From DUZB01 sp963747555 (lineage in GTDB: Bacteria > Desulfobacterota > DSM-4660 > Desulfatiglandales > Desulfatiglandaceae), in contig CAVVFZ010000014.1 in NCBI GenBank assembly GCA_963747555.1, forward strand, positions 246,655-310,654: a stretch of DNA of 64,000 nucleotides. Reading direction: 5' to 3'. A model generated the notes under the pieces. It saw only the letters and a program-made list of their open reading frames with translations, did not search any database and was not told the DNA's origin. Below, in pieces: positions 49,444-60,088 of this stretch; position 1 is the stretch's first letter, and the number at the start of each line of letters is the position of its first letter. A program made the translations under genes and the position numbers.

Positions 49444-50214
49444 TCAGATTGCCTCGGAGGAGGCCTGATTTGAAAAAAGAGGGACCGTTCCCCGGTATTG
49501 GTGCAATTCCACCCGGTGATGTCGCTCCATTTCCCCGAGACGCATGGATACCGAATAAACCGGCAGGCCGCTTTTAAAGGCGATTTCCCGCACGGAACTT
49601 GGCCCCTCCTTGAGGATCTCCGAGATCAGGGCCTTTTCGTATTGTTCCCGGCTTACTTCTTTCAAAAGATGCCCATAATGCGCAGTATCCAGTTTTTCAT
49701 GGTAAACATTTTCCTTGTCTGTAAGCTGAATTTCCATGCCCATAAGCCATCGTAGCCTGGGAGAATCGAGAGCCTGTTCGGTGGCGGTCAGCTCGAGGGC
49801 GTGGGCCTCGGGGTCAAAAGGACCCAAGTCCAGTGTCTGATTAGTGAATTGGGTAACCACTTCGGCAAATCGTTTTCCTTCGGCTGCACTGACCCATTCA
49901 ACGGTCATCCGCCTTCGGTCAATCCCGGAGAGATCCAACAGGTATTCCACCACTTTCATCGCTTTGGACATGTGAGCATTACCATCCAGGTAATGACATT
50001 CTCCGATGTGTCAACCGGATACAAGCACGCTGTCAAAGCCGGCCTTTAGTCCCTGGACTACGAAGACGGGGTCCACTCGACCGGAACACATAGTGCGAAC
50101 CACGCGTATGCTTGGCGGGTACTGGACACGCGAGACACCTGCCAGGTCGGCGCCCGCATAGGCGCACCAATTGCACAAAAAAGCCAATATCTTCGGTTTA
50201 AAATGGTCGGACAT
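49444..50214 (-). CDS. mvhD: MvhD/FrhD-like [2Fe-2S] subunit with Sec and C-terminal wHTH-like extension
   Basis: 256 residues if the UGA at 50013-50011 is Sec68 in VLVSG-U-HIGECHYLDGN. Relatives have Cys at this place, and the frame is open on both sides. The N-terminal half is the MvhD domain, starting MSDHFKPKILAFLCNWCAYAGADLAGVSR with the CxxC pair, and MCSGRVDP. MvhD links HdrA to its electron donor, a hydrogenase or formate dehydrogenase in methanogens. Usual length is near 140; here about 100 extra residues follow (EQYEKALISEILKEGPSSVREIAFKSGLPVYSVSMRLGEME), a winged-helix-like pattern. ATG at 50214 follows GGGGAG. It lies between two HdrA genes. Confidence 0.93.
49977..49995 (-). promoter_or_regulatory. 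Candidate SECIS hairpin of mvhD (50 kb)
   Basis: On the minus strand CATTACC, loop TGGAT, GGTAATG forms a perfect 7-bp stem starting 15 bases after the UGA. The same hairpin, base for base, follows the UGA in the mvhD at 60089. Spacing fits bacterial SECIS elements. Confidence 0.75.
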
Positions 50215-50286
50215 GAAAATTCTCCCCGTTATGAACGTCCCATCGTTCCGTCTCGGACGCACATTTTGTTTCAAAAGATTTCCGGA

Positions 50287-53200
50287 TTACTCACCGGTAT
50301 GCAGAAACGTCTTTACCAGCTTGTCCCAGCCGATTTCAGGGAAATGACCGAAGAGATCAGGGATCGGTTCACCCCCTGTTGCGGCCAGCCTTTCATACTC
50401 AGGTCCCAAAAGCTGCAAGAGGCTTTTGCTCTCCTCTTCCAGCCATCGGACGCTCTCTGATCCTCGGTAGAGGCGTCTCTGATCCAGCTTCATGATGAAA
50501 GGTTCCAGGATGATCAGCCAACCTTCCCTGTAAGGGTCTTGGTGTACCATTTCAGGATGCTCCATGGCCTTGTGGTTCACTTCAAACACCTTCCCTGTCA
50601 AAGGGGAAAGGACCATTGCTTTATGGTCGTTTCGAGCGAACATCCATCCTTTTTTACCCTGTCCCAGAGAAGCGCCCCTTTCAGGCAGTTTGAACGACCC
50701 GGCCCGGCCAAAGACTTTGGCCGTGAAATCATCTAATCCGATCTTCACCCTGCCCCCTCGCTCCGGACGTATCCAGGTATGCCCCTCGTGATAGTAACAA
50801 TCATCTGCCATCTTGTATCCGGAAACGAGGATAGGCTCTCTGTTCTCTATGGGACCGGGCAGGTGTTTCCCGGCAAGAGCGCTTTTTCCTCCTGCTTCAA
50901 TTGCAGCATGGATCTGTCTGTCGCGGTGGTGCATCATATCGATGGCTTTTCGGGGGCACGATGCCGCGCAGATCCCGCAACCCTTACAGAGGGCGGGTAT
51001 GTTTTCCGCCCTATACCCCTTTCCTGAAACTTCGTTGAGATGCATGGCCCCGAATGGGCAGGATTCCGCACATAGGCCGCAGCCGATACAGAGAGACTGG
51101 TCAACCACCGATATGATGGGGCTTATTTCAACTGTTTTCCGCGATAGCACGCCCGCTGCACGCATGGCTGCCGCCTGTGCCTGTGAGATGGCTTCCTCTA
51201 TCGGTTTGGGATAGTGGGCCAGACCGCAGACAAAAATACCATCCGTTGGAAAATCCACAGGGCGCAGTTTCGCGTGTGCCTCCAGGAAAAAGCCGTCCTC
51301 GTTCAGAGGAACCTTAAGAATCTTTGTCAGGTCCTGCTGATTTCCGGGGACAATGGCGGTGGCCAGGTTCAGATAGTCGGCAGTGATTTGAATCGCCATG
51401 CCAAGGATCGGGTCCTTGACCGTGATATGCAGCCGTTCCTTCCCATCTTTCTCCGACCGGGTCACCAGCGGTTTCTCATCCAGGGTATATCGGATGAATA
51501 ACACTCCCAGTTTACGGGCTTCCCGATAAAGCCTTTCCCTTTGGCCATAAGTCCTGAGGTCCCGATAAAGGATCGTGACATCCAGGTCCGGTTTTAACTT
51601 TTTTAGATGGATGGCCTGCTGAATGGAAGCGGTACAACAAATCTTTGAGCAGTAGGGATGCGGGGGCTCACGAGATCCTACGCACTGGATAAATGCCACT
51701 CCCTCCGTTTCTTTCAATCGGTCGGGCTCTCTTTCAAAAATGTCCGCCAGCTCATGCCAGGTTGTTACCCTGTCGCTTTGACCACGCAGGTACTCCACGG
51801 TCTCGGAAGGCCGGGCCCCGGTGGCCAGGACGATCACGCCATGACGAACTTCCCGCTTTTCGCCCATAACCTCCAGCGTAGTGGCGAAATTTCCGACAAA
51901 GCCGGTTACGTCGATCACCTTTGTCTCTGTCAGGATTTCGATGTCGGCATGATTGACGACTTGGGTGCGTAAGCGGATCAGATATTTTTTCACATCCTCT
52001 CCTTTCCAGGTCATCCGTAGTCTTTGAGCCTCTCCCCCCAGTTTTCCGCTTTGTTCTATCAGATAGGTGTGAAATCCCTGTTGTGCCAGGTTGAGCGCCG
52101 CATTCATCCCCGCGACACCGGCGCCAATAACGAGGGCCGCCTGATGGACTTCGAGTTTCAACGTTTGAATCGGCTCAAGCAAACCCGCCTTGGCGACGGC
52201 CATTCGAATCAGGTCCATGGCTTTTTGTGTGGCCTGTTCCGGATTTTTCTTGTGAACCCAGGCATCCTGATCTCGAATATTAGCGAATTCGAGGAGATAA
52301 GGGTTCAGACCTGCCCCGCGAATCGTTTCTCGAAAAAGGGGTTCGTGGGTACGGGGAGTACAGGCAGCTACAACAACACGATTCAGGCCATGCTTCAAAA
52401 TCGTTTCCGTAATCCGTCCCTGTGTGTCCTGGCTGCAGCTAAACAGGTTGTCTTCCACATGACAAACGCCCGGGAGGGTTTTGGCATATTCAGCCGCTGC
52501 CGGAACATCCACAACGCCGCTGATATTGGTCCCGCAACGGCAGACAAATACCCCGATTCTAGGTTCTTCGTGGAGGAGGTCCTTCTCTTCCGTGACCTTT
52601 TCAGACAGTGTGGTCGTGTACCGGGAACCGGCCAACATGACTGCCGATTCCGCAGCCGCTGCCGAGGCATCCACAACTGACTGGGGAATGTCTTTGGGTC
52701 CTTGAAGCGCGCCGCATACGAAAATGCCCGGTAAAGAGGTCTTTGCAGGTGTGAGATTGCTGGTTTCCGCAAAGCCATCGGCGTCCAGGGTGATTCCTAA
52801 TTTTCCGGCCAATTCCCGAGCGTGTTTCGAGGTCCGCAGTCCGACGGAAAGAACGACCATGTCGAAAATTTCCGTTTTAGTTTTTCCGTCTTCACTGACA
52901 TAGTCTAACTTGAGATTCCCCGAGTTTTCATCTGCCGACTCGATGCTGTGGATTCGAGATCGCACGAAGCGGACCCCCATTTCATCCCGGGCCTTGCTAT
53001 AGTACCGTTCAAAGTCCTTTCCGCTGGACCGCATGTCCATGAAAAAGATGGCTGCGTCCAGGGTATCCCCCCCGTGTTCTTTGGCGATCATAGCCTCTTT
53101 GATGCTGACCATGCAGCATACGCCGGAGCAGTATTCCTGCGTGTCTTCATGGGTGTCTCGCGAACCCACGCATTGCAGCCATGCGATCCTTGTGGCGGGC

Positions 53201-53931
53201 GCCTTGTCTCCTGGACGAACCAGGCGGCCTTCAAAGGGACCGGAGGAACTCAATATGCGCTCGAACTCCATGCTTGTAACGACATTGGGCAGTTCCCCGT
53301 AGCCGTACATCTTTAGTCCGGAAGGATTAAAGGGTTCGGAGCCGGCCGCAAGAACAACGGTTCCAACTTGAATATGATGGGTTTTTTCCTGTTGAGTGAA
53401 ATCGATGGCGCCCGCCGGACATAATTTTTCACAGGCTCTGCACTTTCCTTTTTCAAAATAGATGCAGTGGGCTTCGTCAATCACATATTTAAGGGGCACC
53501 GCCTGGGGGTAGGGGATATAGACGGCCTTCCGTTTTTTCAGCCCTTCATTGAATTCATCATCCACGCCGCGGGGGCATTTTGTGGCGCAGACGCCGCAGG
53601 CGATGCATTTCTTCATATCCACATAGCGTGGTCGTGTTCTCAGTGTAACGGTAAAATTCCCGGGAACACCCTGCAGAGCTTGCACATCCGTCATGGTGAT
53701 GACTTGAATGTTCAGATGCCGGCCGACCTCGACCAGTTTGGGAGATATGATTCACATGGCGCAATCATTGGTGGGAAACGTCTTGTCAAGGGCGCTCATT
53801 ATCCCACCAATAGACGGATTGTTTTCAATCAGATAAACAAAATACCCTGCGTTGGCTAAATCAAGAGAGGCCTGCATTCCCGCAATTCCGCCTCCTACGA
53901 CCATGACCGAGCCAATGGTTTTTTTTATCAT
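50287..53931 (-). CDS. hdrA: HdrA fused to lipoate-less GcvH-like domain, selenocysteine-containing
   Basis: 1,214 residues with UGA at 53754-53752 read as Sec60 (NDCAM-U-IISPKLVEVG). Module 1: FAD site VVGGGIAGMQASLDLANAG, Sec, CIACGVCATKCP, a CRACEKLCP cluster motif, CVGSRDTHEDTQEYCSGVCC. Module 2: IGVFVCRCGTNISGVVDV, FAD site VIGAGVAGMNAALNLAQQG, CVGSREPPHPYCSKICC, CIGCGLCAESCP, CKGCGICAASCP. From about residue 1030 a GcvH-like domain follows (YYHEGHTWIRPERGGRVKIGLDDFTAKVFG, LSPLTGKVFEVN, DPYREGWLIILEP); the lipoyl-lysine position is Asp (NDHKAMVLSP). Start ATG follows AAGGAG. Upstream is a free GcvH-like protein, downstream MvhD. Confidence 0.93.
53723..53742 (-). promoter_or_regulatory. 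Candidate SECIS element of hdrA-gcvH fusion
   Basis: The minus strand reads CCCAAACTGGTCGAGGTCGG nine bases after the UGA, identical to the element of the 49-kb hdrA. A short ACT/GGT stem closes the GGTCGA loop. Weak stem, conserved loop. Confidence 0.5.
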
Positions 53932-54019
53932 AGCGAACTCCTTAGGATTTCAAGAATAGTTGAATCTTCATTCCGGATGGTTCGAATTCGAGGTCTCTGT
54001 TCCGAGTCGGGTTGCGAGG

Positions 54020-55096
54020 TCAGACTTTCGCTCCTCTTTCAAGAAACATGTGAACCAACCGCTCCCAACCGCTCTCAGGAAAATTTCCGAAGAAATCATC
54101 ATTGGCCTTGCCACCCGTAGCGGCAAGGTTTTCATACTCCGGACCCAGAAGACCCAAGAGGAGTCTGTTTTCGTGATCCACCCAACCGGAGCAATCTTTT
54201 CCCGAGAAGAGCGTATTCAATTCGCGTTCCAGGAAGCGGGGCTGTAACTCGAGAAGCCACCCTTTTTCATAGGGGTCGTTGTGAATGATGGCTGGATCTT
54301 CAATGGCTTCCCCATTGACAGTGAGAACGTTTCCCGTGAGCGGAGACTGAATCGAAGCGCGACGCCCATCCCGTTCAATGGACCATGCCAGCCGACCCTG
54401 ATGTATGGATTCACCAAACTTTGGAAGCGAAACCTTATTAGCCTGTCCGAAAACGCTCGATGCGAAATCGTCCATGCCGATTCTGACATATGCCCCATCC
54501 ATCACTTTTACCCAGGTATGACCAAAGTGATAATAGTACTCGTTAGCAAGGCGATGCCCTGAAACAACGCGACAAGACGGTTGCCCTTCAGTTGCCGGTA
54601 TTACCGTTTTTTGCTCTCCACGTCTCTTATGGACGGCACATTGATAGCATTCGTAATTCTCACCGCATTCAAAGGGCGTATTAATTCTCCCGGAAAGGAA
54701 ATGGATGCATGGCGAATCAATTTCCGTGTGATCTTCCGATTCGCCCTGTGCCTTTACAGGGAACCGTTCCATTTCTGATGCCGGGTTCCCTCCCATGGCT
54801 ATTTTCATGGCCTTATCAAAGGTGCAGTCGTCGCAATTGTAGTGGTTGTCACAGGCTCGGAAATTGATGATGCCGGCTTTCATCCAGATACATTCTTCTT
54901 CAGCCAGATAGAAACCGGGAAGCTTCTTCTTGACGTCATCATAGGCCATGCAGGACATCCCGTCCCGTTGCAGGTGTTGAACGTACTCCAAGCCGGCATA
55001 TGCCACGACTTCATCATAGTCAAAGGGCGCATCCACCGCGATTAACCTTCTCTGGTCAGGGCCTTTTTCTGTCATGCTGGAAATTTTCGTTCTCAT
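54020..55096 (-). CDS. GcvH-like protein without lipoyl-lysine, with Cys modules
   Basis: 358 residues. I use the ATG at 55096 because AAGGAGGT precedes it; a GTG 24 bases upstream is the alternative. Two Cys modules: CIWMKAGIINFRACDNHY then CDDCTFDKAM, and CIHFLSGRI, then CGENYECYQCAVH. The C-terminal GcvH-like domain has YYHFGHTWVKV, IGMDDFASSVFGQANKVSLPKFG, IQSPLTGNVLTVNGEA, DPYEKGWLLEL, and ends YENLAATGGKANDDFFGNFPESGWERLVH, very like the tail of the HdrA fusion next door. The lipoyl-lysine position is Gly (ERDGRRASIQSP). First gene of the minus-strand Hdr operon. Function unknown; a scaffold or ligand-binding role is possible. Confidence 0.85.
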   Translation of the reverse strand: MRTKISSMTEKGPDQRRLIAVDAPFDYDEVVAYAGLEYVQHLQRDGMSCMAYDDVKKKLPGFYLAEEECIWMKAGIINFRACDNHYNCDDCTFDKAMKIAMGGNPASEMERFPVKAQGESEDHTEIDSPCIHFLSGRINTPFECGENYECYQCAVHKRRGEQKTVIPATEGQPSCRVVSGHRLANEYYYHFGHTWVKVMDGAYVRIGMDDFASSVFGQANKVSLPKFGESIHQGRLAWSIERDGRRASIQSPLTGNVLTVNGEAIEDPAIIHNDPYEKGWLLELQPRFLERELNTLFSGKDCSGWVDHENRLLLGLLGPEYENLAATGGKANDDFFGNFPESGWERLVHMFLERGAKV

Positions 55097-55311
55097 ATTG
55101 CCGACCTCCTTTTTGTCCACAAGTGGCGTTTACCTTTTCTGATCCCAGAAAAGTGGCCTTTTCTGTATTTCAAGTCTTATGCATTTCAGGGGCCATAACT
55201 GTGAATCTCCTGAAAAAACATTTTTTCCATTTGAAATGATTGAATTTTTCAGGTTGGTGTCAGAGTAAAATCAAGAAAGGGGATCCGGGAATCTTATCAC
55301 GACGATTAATA

Positions 55312-55332
55312 TGGCTACACTGTATGTAGCCA
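55312..55332. promoter_or_regulatory. Perfect inverted repeat in divergent Hdr promoter region
   Basis: TGGCTACA (55312-55319), spacer CTGTA, TGTAGCCA (55325-55332): a perfect 8-bp inverted repeat with 5-base spacer, lying midway between the two divergent Hdr operons. A dimeric regulator's operator is the natural reading; the protein is unknown. Confidence 0.6.
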
Positions 55333-55445
55333 ATTGCAACGATTTTTTTTGGCATCAAGATTTCCTGCTTGCCATCCCCCGGCAGGTCGCGGAGGAAATC
55401 AGCATAATCACGATCGCTGATGCCGATCGGCATGGGAAATATTTC

Positions 55446-55474
55446 TTGACTGTACACGTTCTATTTTATATAGC
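55446..55474 (+). promoter_or_regulatory. Candidate sigma-70 promoter of hdrA-gltD operon
   Basis: TTGACT (55446-55451), 17 bases, TATAGC (55469-55474), about 75 bases before the hdrA-gltD start. Reasonable match to the -35/-10 consensus. No good sigma-54 (GG-N10-GC) site was found in the same region. Confidence 0.45.
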
Positions 55475-55547
55475 CTAACCGTATAAACCATATATGCCTT
55501 TCACGAACAAAACGTGAGACAGGTCTTATTCAGTTGAGGTGATCCGA

Positions 55548-58500
55548 ATGAAAAAAGAAATACCCGGGAAAGTACATGGTTCCGTATGTATCATCGGGGG
55601 CGGCATATCGGGGATGCAGGCTGCTCTGGATATGGCGGATTCCGGTTTTTATGTGCATCTTGTGGAGAAATCGCCGGCCATCGGGGGGGTAATGTCCCAG
55701 TTGGACAAGACATTCCCCACGAATGACTGTGCCATGTGAATTATCTCTCCGAAACTGGTCGAGGTCGGCCGGCACATCAATATTCAACTTCATACCTGTT
55801 CAACCGTAGAAGAGATTGGGGGAGATGAGGGTGATTTCCAGGTGAAAATCAGGAAAAACCCCCGATTCATAAACGCGGAAGCCTGTACCGCTTGTGGCGA
55901 TTGCGCCGAAGCATGTCCCGTGGAGCGGCCAAGCGGGTACGACATGGAAATGGTAAAACGCAAGGCCACCTATAAGTCTTATGCGCAGGCCATCCCGGGC
56001 GGATTCGCCATAGAGAAACTGGATAAGGCGCCATGCAGAATGGCCTGTCCGGCCCATCTGAATGTGCAGGGATATGTGCAGATGGTGAAGGCGGGAAAAT
56101 ATCTGGAAGCCGTGAAAATCATTATGCGGGATCTTCCTTTTCCCGGTGTTTTAGGCCGAATCTGTCCCCATCGCTGTGAAAGGAGTTGTCGTCGTCTGCA
56201 GGTGGATGAAGCCGTCTCCATCAGGGAACTCAAGCGAATCGCCGCTGACAACACCAATTTGAGCGACATTCCGGTTCCTGAAATCATTCCCGTAAATATG
56301 AAAGTGGCCATCGTCGGTTCAGGACCGGCAGGCCTTACAGCCGCCTATTTTCTTGCTATGTCGGGGTATTCGGTGAGCGTTTACGAAGCCATGCCGAAAG
56401 CGGGCGGAATGATGCGCTACGGCATCCCGAAACACCGGCTTCCAAGGACGGTACTGGATTCCGAGATCGAAAACCTGAAGCGCTACGGGATACAGATCCA
56501 TACCAACACCGCCATCGGTCGGGACCTTACCATAGCCGAGCTCAGAGAGCATGGCGCCTCAGCTGTTTTCTTAAGCACAGGCGCCTGGAAAGGTCTGAAA
56601 GTGGGGTTGCCCGGCGAGGACCTTTCAGAGGACGTGCGTCATGTGACGACCTTTCTGCGGGAAGTCGAACTGGGCGAGCATTCGCACCTGAAGGGAAAAG
56701 TGGTGATTCTGGGGGCCGGACATTCCGGTATCGACGCCGCCCGCGTGGCTCTGAGATTAGGGGCGACGAAAGTCAATGTGGTAGACCCCTTTTCACAGGA
56801 GCAGATGCAGTATGATGCCGCGGAAACGGCGGAGATTGAAAGAGAAGGAACAAAGATCCATTTTCAGGTGGCGTCGAAAAGGATTGTGGTTGAGAACGGG
56901 AAAGTGAAAGGCATTGAATGCAATCGTACGCGTCTTACGGAACCAGACACCACGGGCAGAAGAAAATTTATTCCGATTGAGGGGTCTGAATTCTTCATTG
57001 AAGCGGATCACGTGATTGTAGCCATCGGGCAGGAGCCGGATCTGGATTTTCTTGGTGTGGATGGTTCCGGAATCGAGGTTTCCAGATGGAACCTGCTGGT
57101 GGTAAATCCCGAAACGCTCCAAACAAATGTTCCGGAGATCTTCGCCGGCGGGGACGTGATTACCGGTCCTGCGACGGTTATTGAAGCGGTTGAGGCGGGG
57201 AAACGAGCCGCCCATTACATGGACAGGTTCCTTCAGGGCGAAGAACTGCCTGAAGAGTGGATTGAAGAACCGCCCATCGGGGAAAACTGGGTGGAGATTC
57301 CTGAAGATGAGCCGGTCAGGGAAAGGTTGTCCGTAAAGACCCTTCCCATGGAAGAGGCGCTTTCCGGATTTGAAGAAGTCGCCCTTCTGCCCACTCACGA
57401 AGAAGCAACGGAAGAGGCCTCCAGATGTCTTAACTGCGGAGGATGCTGTGAATGTTACCAGTGCGTGGATGCCTGCAAGGCGGGGGCTGTTACGCTGGAG
57501 TCCCATGCGCAGCAAACAGAGGAACTATCGATTGATGTGGGTTCCGTCATCCTGGCGCCTGGGTTCAAGCCGTTTGATCCGTCCCGGTTCGAAACATACA
57601 GCTACGCGGCATATGCCAATGTGGTCACAAGCATGGAGTTTGAACGGATACTGAGCGCAACAGGGCCGTATCACGGGCATTTGCAGCGCCCTTCGGACGG
57701 CCGGGAACCAAGGAAGATCGCCTGGCTGCAATGCGTGGGATCACGGGATATCAATCAATGCGACCACGGCTACTGCTCTTCCGTCTGCTGCATGTATTCG
57801 GTGAAAGAGGCGGTGATAGCCAAAGAACACTCGGAGCATGGTCTGGACGCTGCCATCTTTTTCATGGACATGCGGACCTACGGAAAGGATTTTGAGCGAT
57901 ACTACAATCGTGCCAAAGACGAACAGGGGGTGCGGTTCATACGGTCGAGGATACATTCCATTTCGGAAGAGGCGGATACAAAAAACCTCGTCCTCGAATA
58001 TGCCGACGAAGAAGGCATGGTGCATTCGGAGGTTTTTGATATCGTAGTGCTTGCCTCTGGAATGGAGACGCCCGAATCTCTGATAGAAACGGCCAATGAT
58101 CTCGGCGTTGCACTGGATCAGGACCATTTCGTTCAGACCGGGGCCTTTCATCCCGTGGAGACATCGCGAAAAGGGATTTATGTGTGCGGCGCCTTCCAGG
58201 AACCCAAGGATATTCCCTATTCCGTTATGGAGGCCAGTGCGGCCGCCTGCAGCGCCAAAGCCCTGCTGGCTTCGGCCAGGGGTACGTTGACGAAAGAAGT
58301 GACTTATCCGGAGGAGCGGGATGTCTCCTGCGAGGCCTCCAAGGTGGGCGTTTTTATCTGCAACTGCGGAACCAATATCGGTGGGGTCGTAGATGTCCCT
58401 GCCGTGGTGAATTACGCGCGAAGCCTGCCGGGGGTAAGCTATGTGGAGGATAATCTTTTCACCTGTTCTCAGGATACGCAGGATAAGATGAAAGAAGTCA

Positions 58501-60008
58501 TCCTGCGAGAGGGGCTGAACCGGGTGGTGGTGGCGGCATGCACGCCCAGGACCCATGAACCCCTGTTTCAGGAAACCCTGAAGGATGCGGGCCTGAACAA
58601 ATATCTCTTCGAGATGGCCAATATTCGAAACCACTGCTCCTGGGTCCACAGCAAGGAAAAGGAAGAGGCGACCCTGAAGGCAAAAGATCTGGTTCGCATG
58701 TCGGTGGCCAGGGCGCAGCTCATACAGCCGTTGCCCCAGCCGTCCATCGGAGTGGACAACCGGGCCCTGGTCATCGGCGGTGGCATTTCCGGAATGACAG
58801 CTGCCCTTGGGCTTGCTGATCAGGGATTTCACACCTATCTTGTGGAGCAGTCCTCCGAACTGGGAGGAAATGCAAATCGTCTTGTGAGTACATGGCAGGG
58901 AGAATCAATTGATGCGGGTATGCGGGAAATCATAGAAGCGGTTCATAGTCATCCGCTCGTGGATGTCCATATGGACGCAAGCATCAAGGACGCAAAGGGA
59001 TTCGTGGGCAATTTCACGACAACGATTTCCAGCAACGGAGTAGACCGGACCCTGGAACATGGCGCCGTTGTTGTGGCGACTGGAGCCCTGGAAAACAAGC
59101 CGGAAGAATACCTTTATGGTGCAGATGAGAGGGTTTTGACGCATCTTGAACTGGATGATGCTCTGAGGATCGGGGGTGAAAAGATCAAGAAGGCCGGAAC
59201 CGCCGTCTTTATCCAGTGTGTGGGATCGAGAGAACCTCAGAGGCCCTATTGTTCCAAGGTATGCTGCACCCATTCCATCAAGTCCGCCATTGAATTGAAG
59301 GAAATGAACCCGGATATGGATATTTATGTCCTGTACAGGGATATCCGCACATACGGTCAGAGGGAGGAACTGTACAGGGAAGCGCGGGCTAAAGGGGTCA
59401 TTTTCATCCGGTATGATCTGGAGCGAAAACCTATCGTAACAAAAGAGGGAGAAGGTCTTTCGGTGATTGTCCGGGACCATATTCTTGGACGGGACATCCG
59501 GATTATTCCTGATCTCGTGGTGCTTGCATCTGCCATCGTTCCCCGGGACAATGCGGAACTGGCGCAGATGTTCAAGCTTTCCGTGAACGAAGATGGGTTC
59601 TTTATGGAGGCCCATGCGAAACTGCGGCCCGTGGAATTTGCTTCAGACGGCCTCTTCCTGGCCGGCATGGCCCACTACCCGAAGCCCATCGAGGAGAGCA
59701 TAGCCCAGGCTCAGGCCGCGGCCTCCCGGGCATCCGTGGTTCTTGCAAAGGAAACCCTCACCGTAGAAGGGGTGGTCTCCCATGTGGAGGAACACTACTG
59801 TCTTGGCTGCGGAATCTGTGTGGAAGTGTGTCCATTCGGAGCTCCCAGTCTGGTGGAAAGGGAAGGAGGACGCATCGTATCCCACATTGAGGCTGCCCTT
59901 TGCAAGGGATGCGGGGCTTGTGCCGCGGCCTGCCCCACCGGCGCGGCCGTGAATTATCATTATGATGACCAGGAAGTGATGACCATGGTGGAGGCTGCCC
60001 TCGACTGA
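55548..60008 (+). CDS. hdrA: Giant HdrA with inserted GltD/NfnB-like flavoprotein, selenocysteine-containing
   Basis: 1,486 residues with UGA at 55737-55739 as Sec64 (NDCAM-U-IISPKLVEVG). Order: HdrA FAD site IIGGGISGMQAALDMADSG; Sec; CTACGDCAEACP near 113; an inserted GltD-like part at about 160-600 with CRMACPAHLNVQGY, CPHRCERSC, FAD site VAIVGSGPAGLTAAYFLAMSG and pyridine-nucleotide site VVILGAGHSGIDAARVALRLG; then CLNCGGCCECYQCVDAC, the rest of HdrA module 1, and module 2 (VGVFICNCGTNIGGVVDV, VIGGGISGMTAALGLADQG, CLGCGICVEVCP, CKGCGACAAACP). The insert resembles the NAD(P)H-handling subunit of glutamate synthase and NfnB, suggesting direct NAD(P)H coupling. ATG at 55548 follows GAGGTGAT. 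Confidence 0.93.
55749..55768 (+). promoter_or_regulatory. Candidate SECIS element of hdrA-gltD
   Basis: CCG, bulge AA, ACT, loop GGTCGA, GGT, CGG: a 6-bp bulged stem starting 10 bases after the UGA, with GGTC in the apical loop as in known bacterial SECIS elements. Confidence 0.6.
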
Positions 60009-60088
60009 TGATCACCGGTTGAGGATGCGGGGGTTTCGTTCCACGGGTTTAACCATAAATATCCATCCATGTAAAAGGGATTTTAAAA

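Noticed and set aside
55121..55547. Sigma-54 promoter for the Hdr operons
   Set aside because: TGGCATCAAGATTTCCTGCTT near 55350 looks suggestive, but the GG and GC elements are not at the required 10-base spacing.
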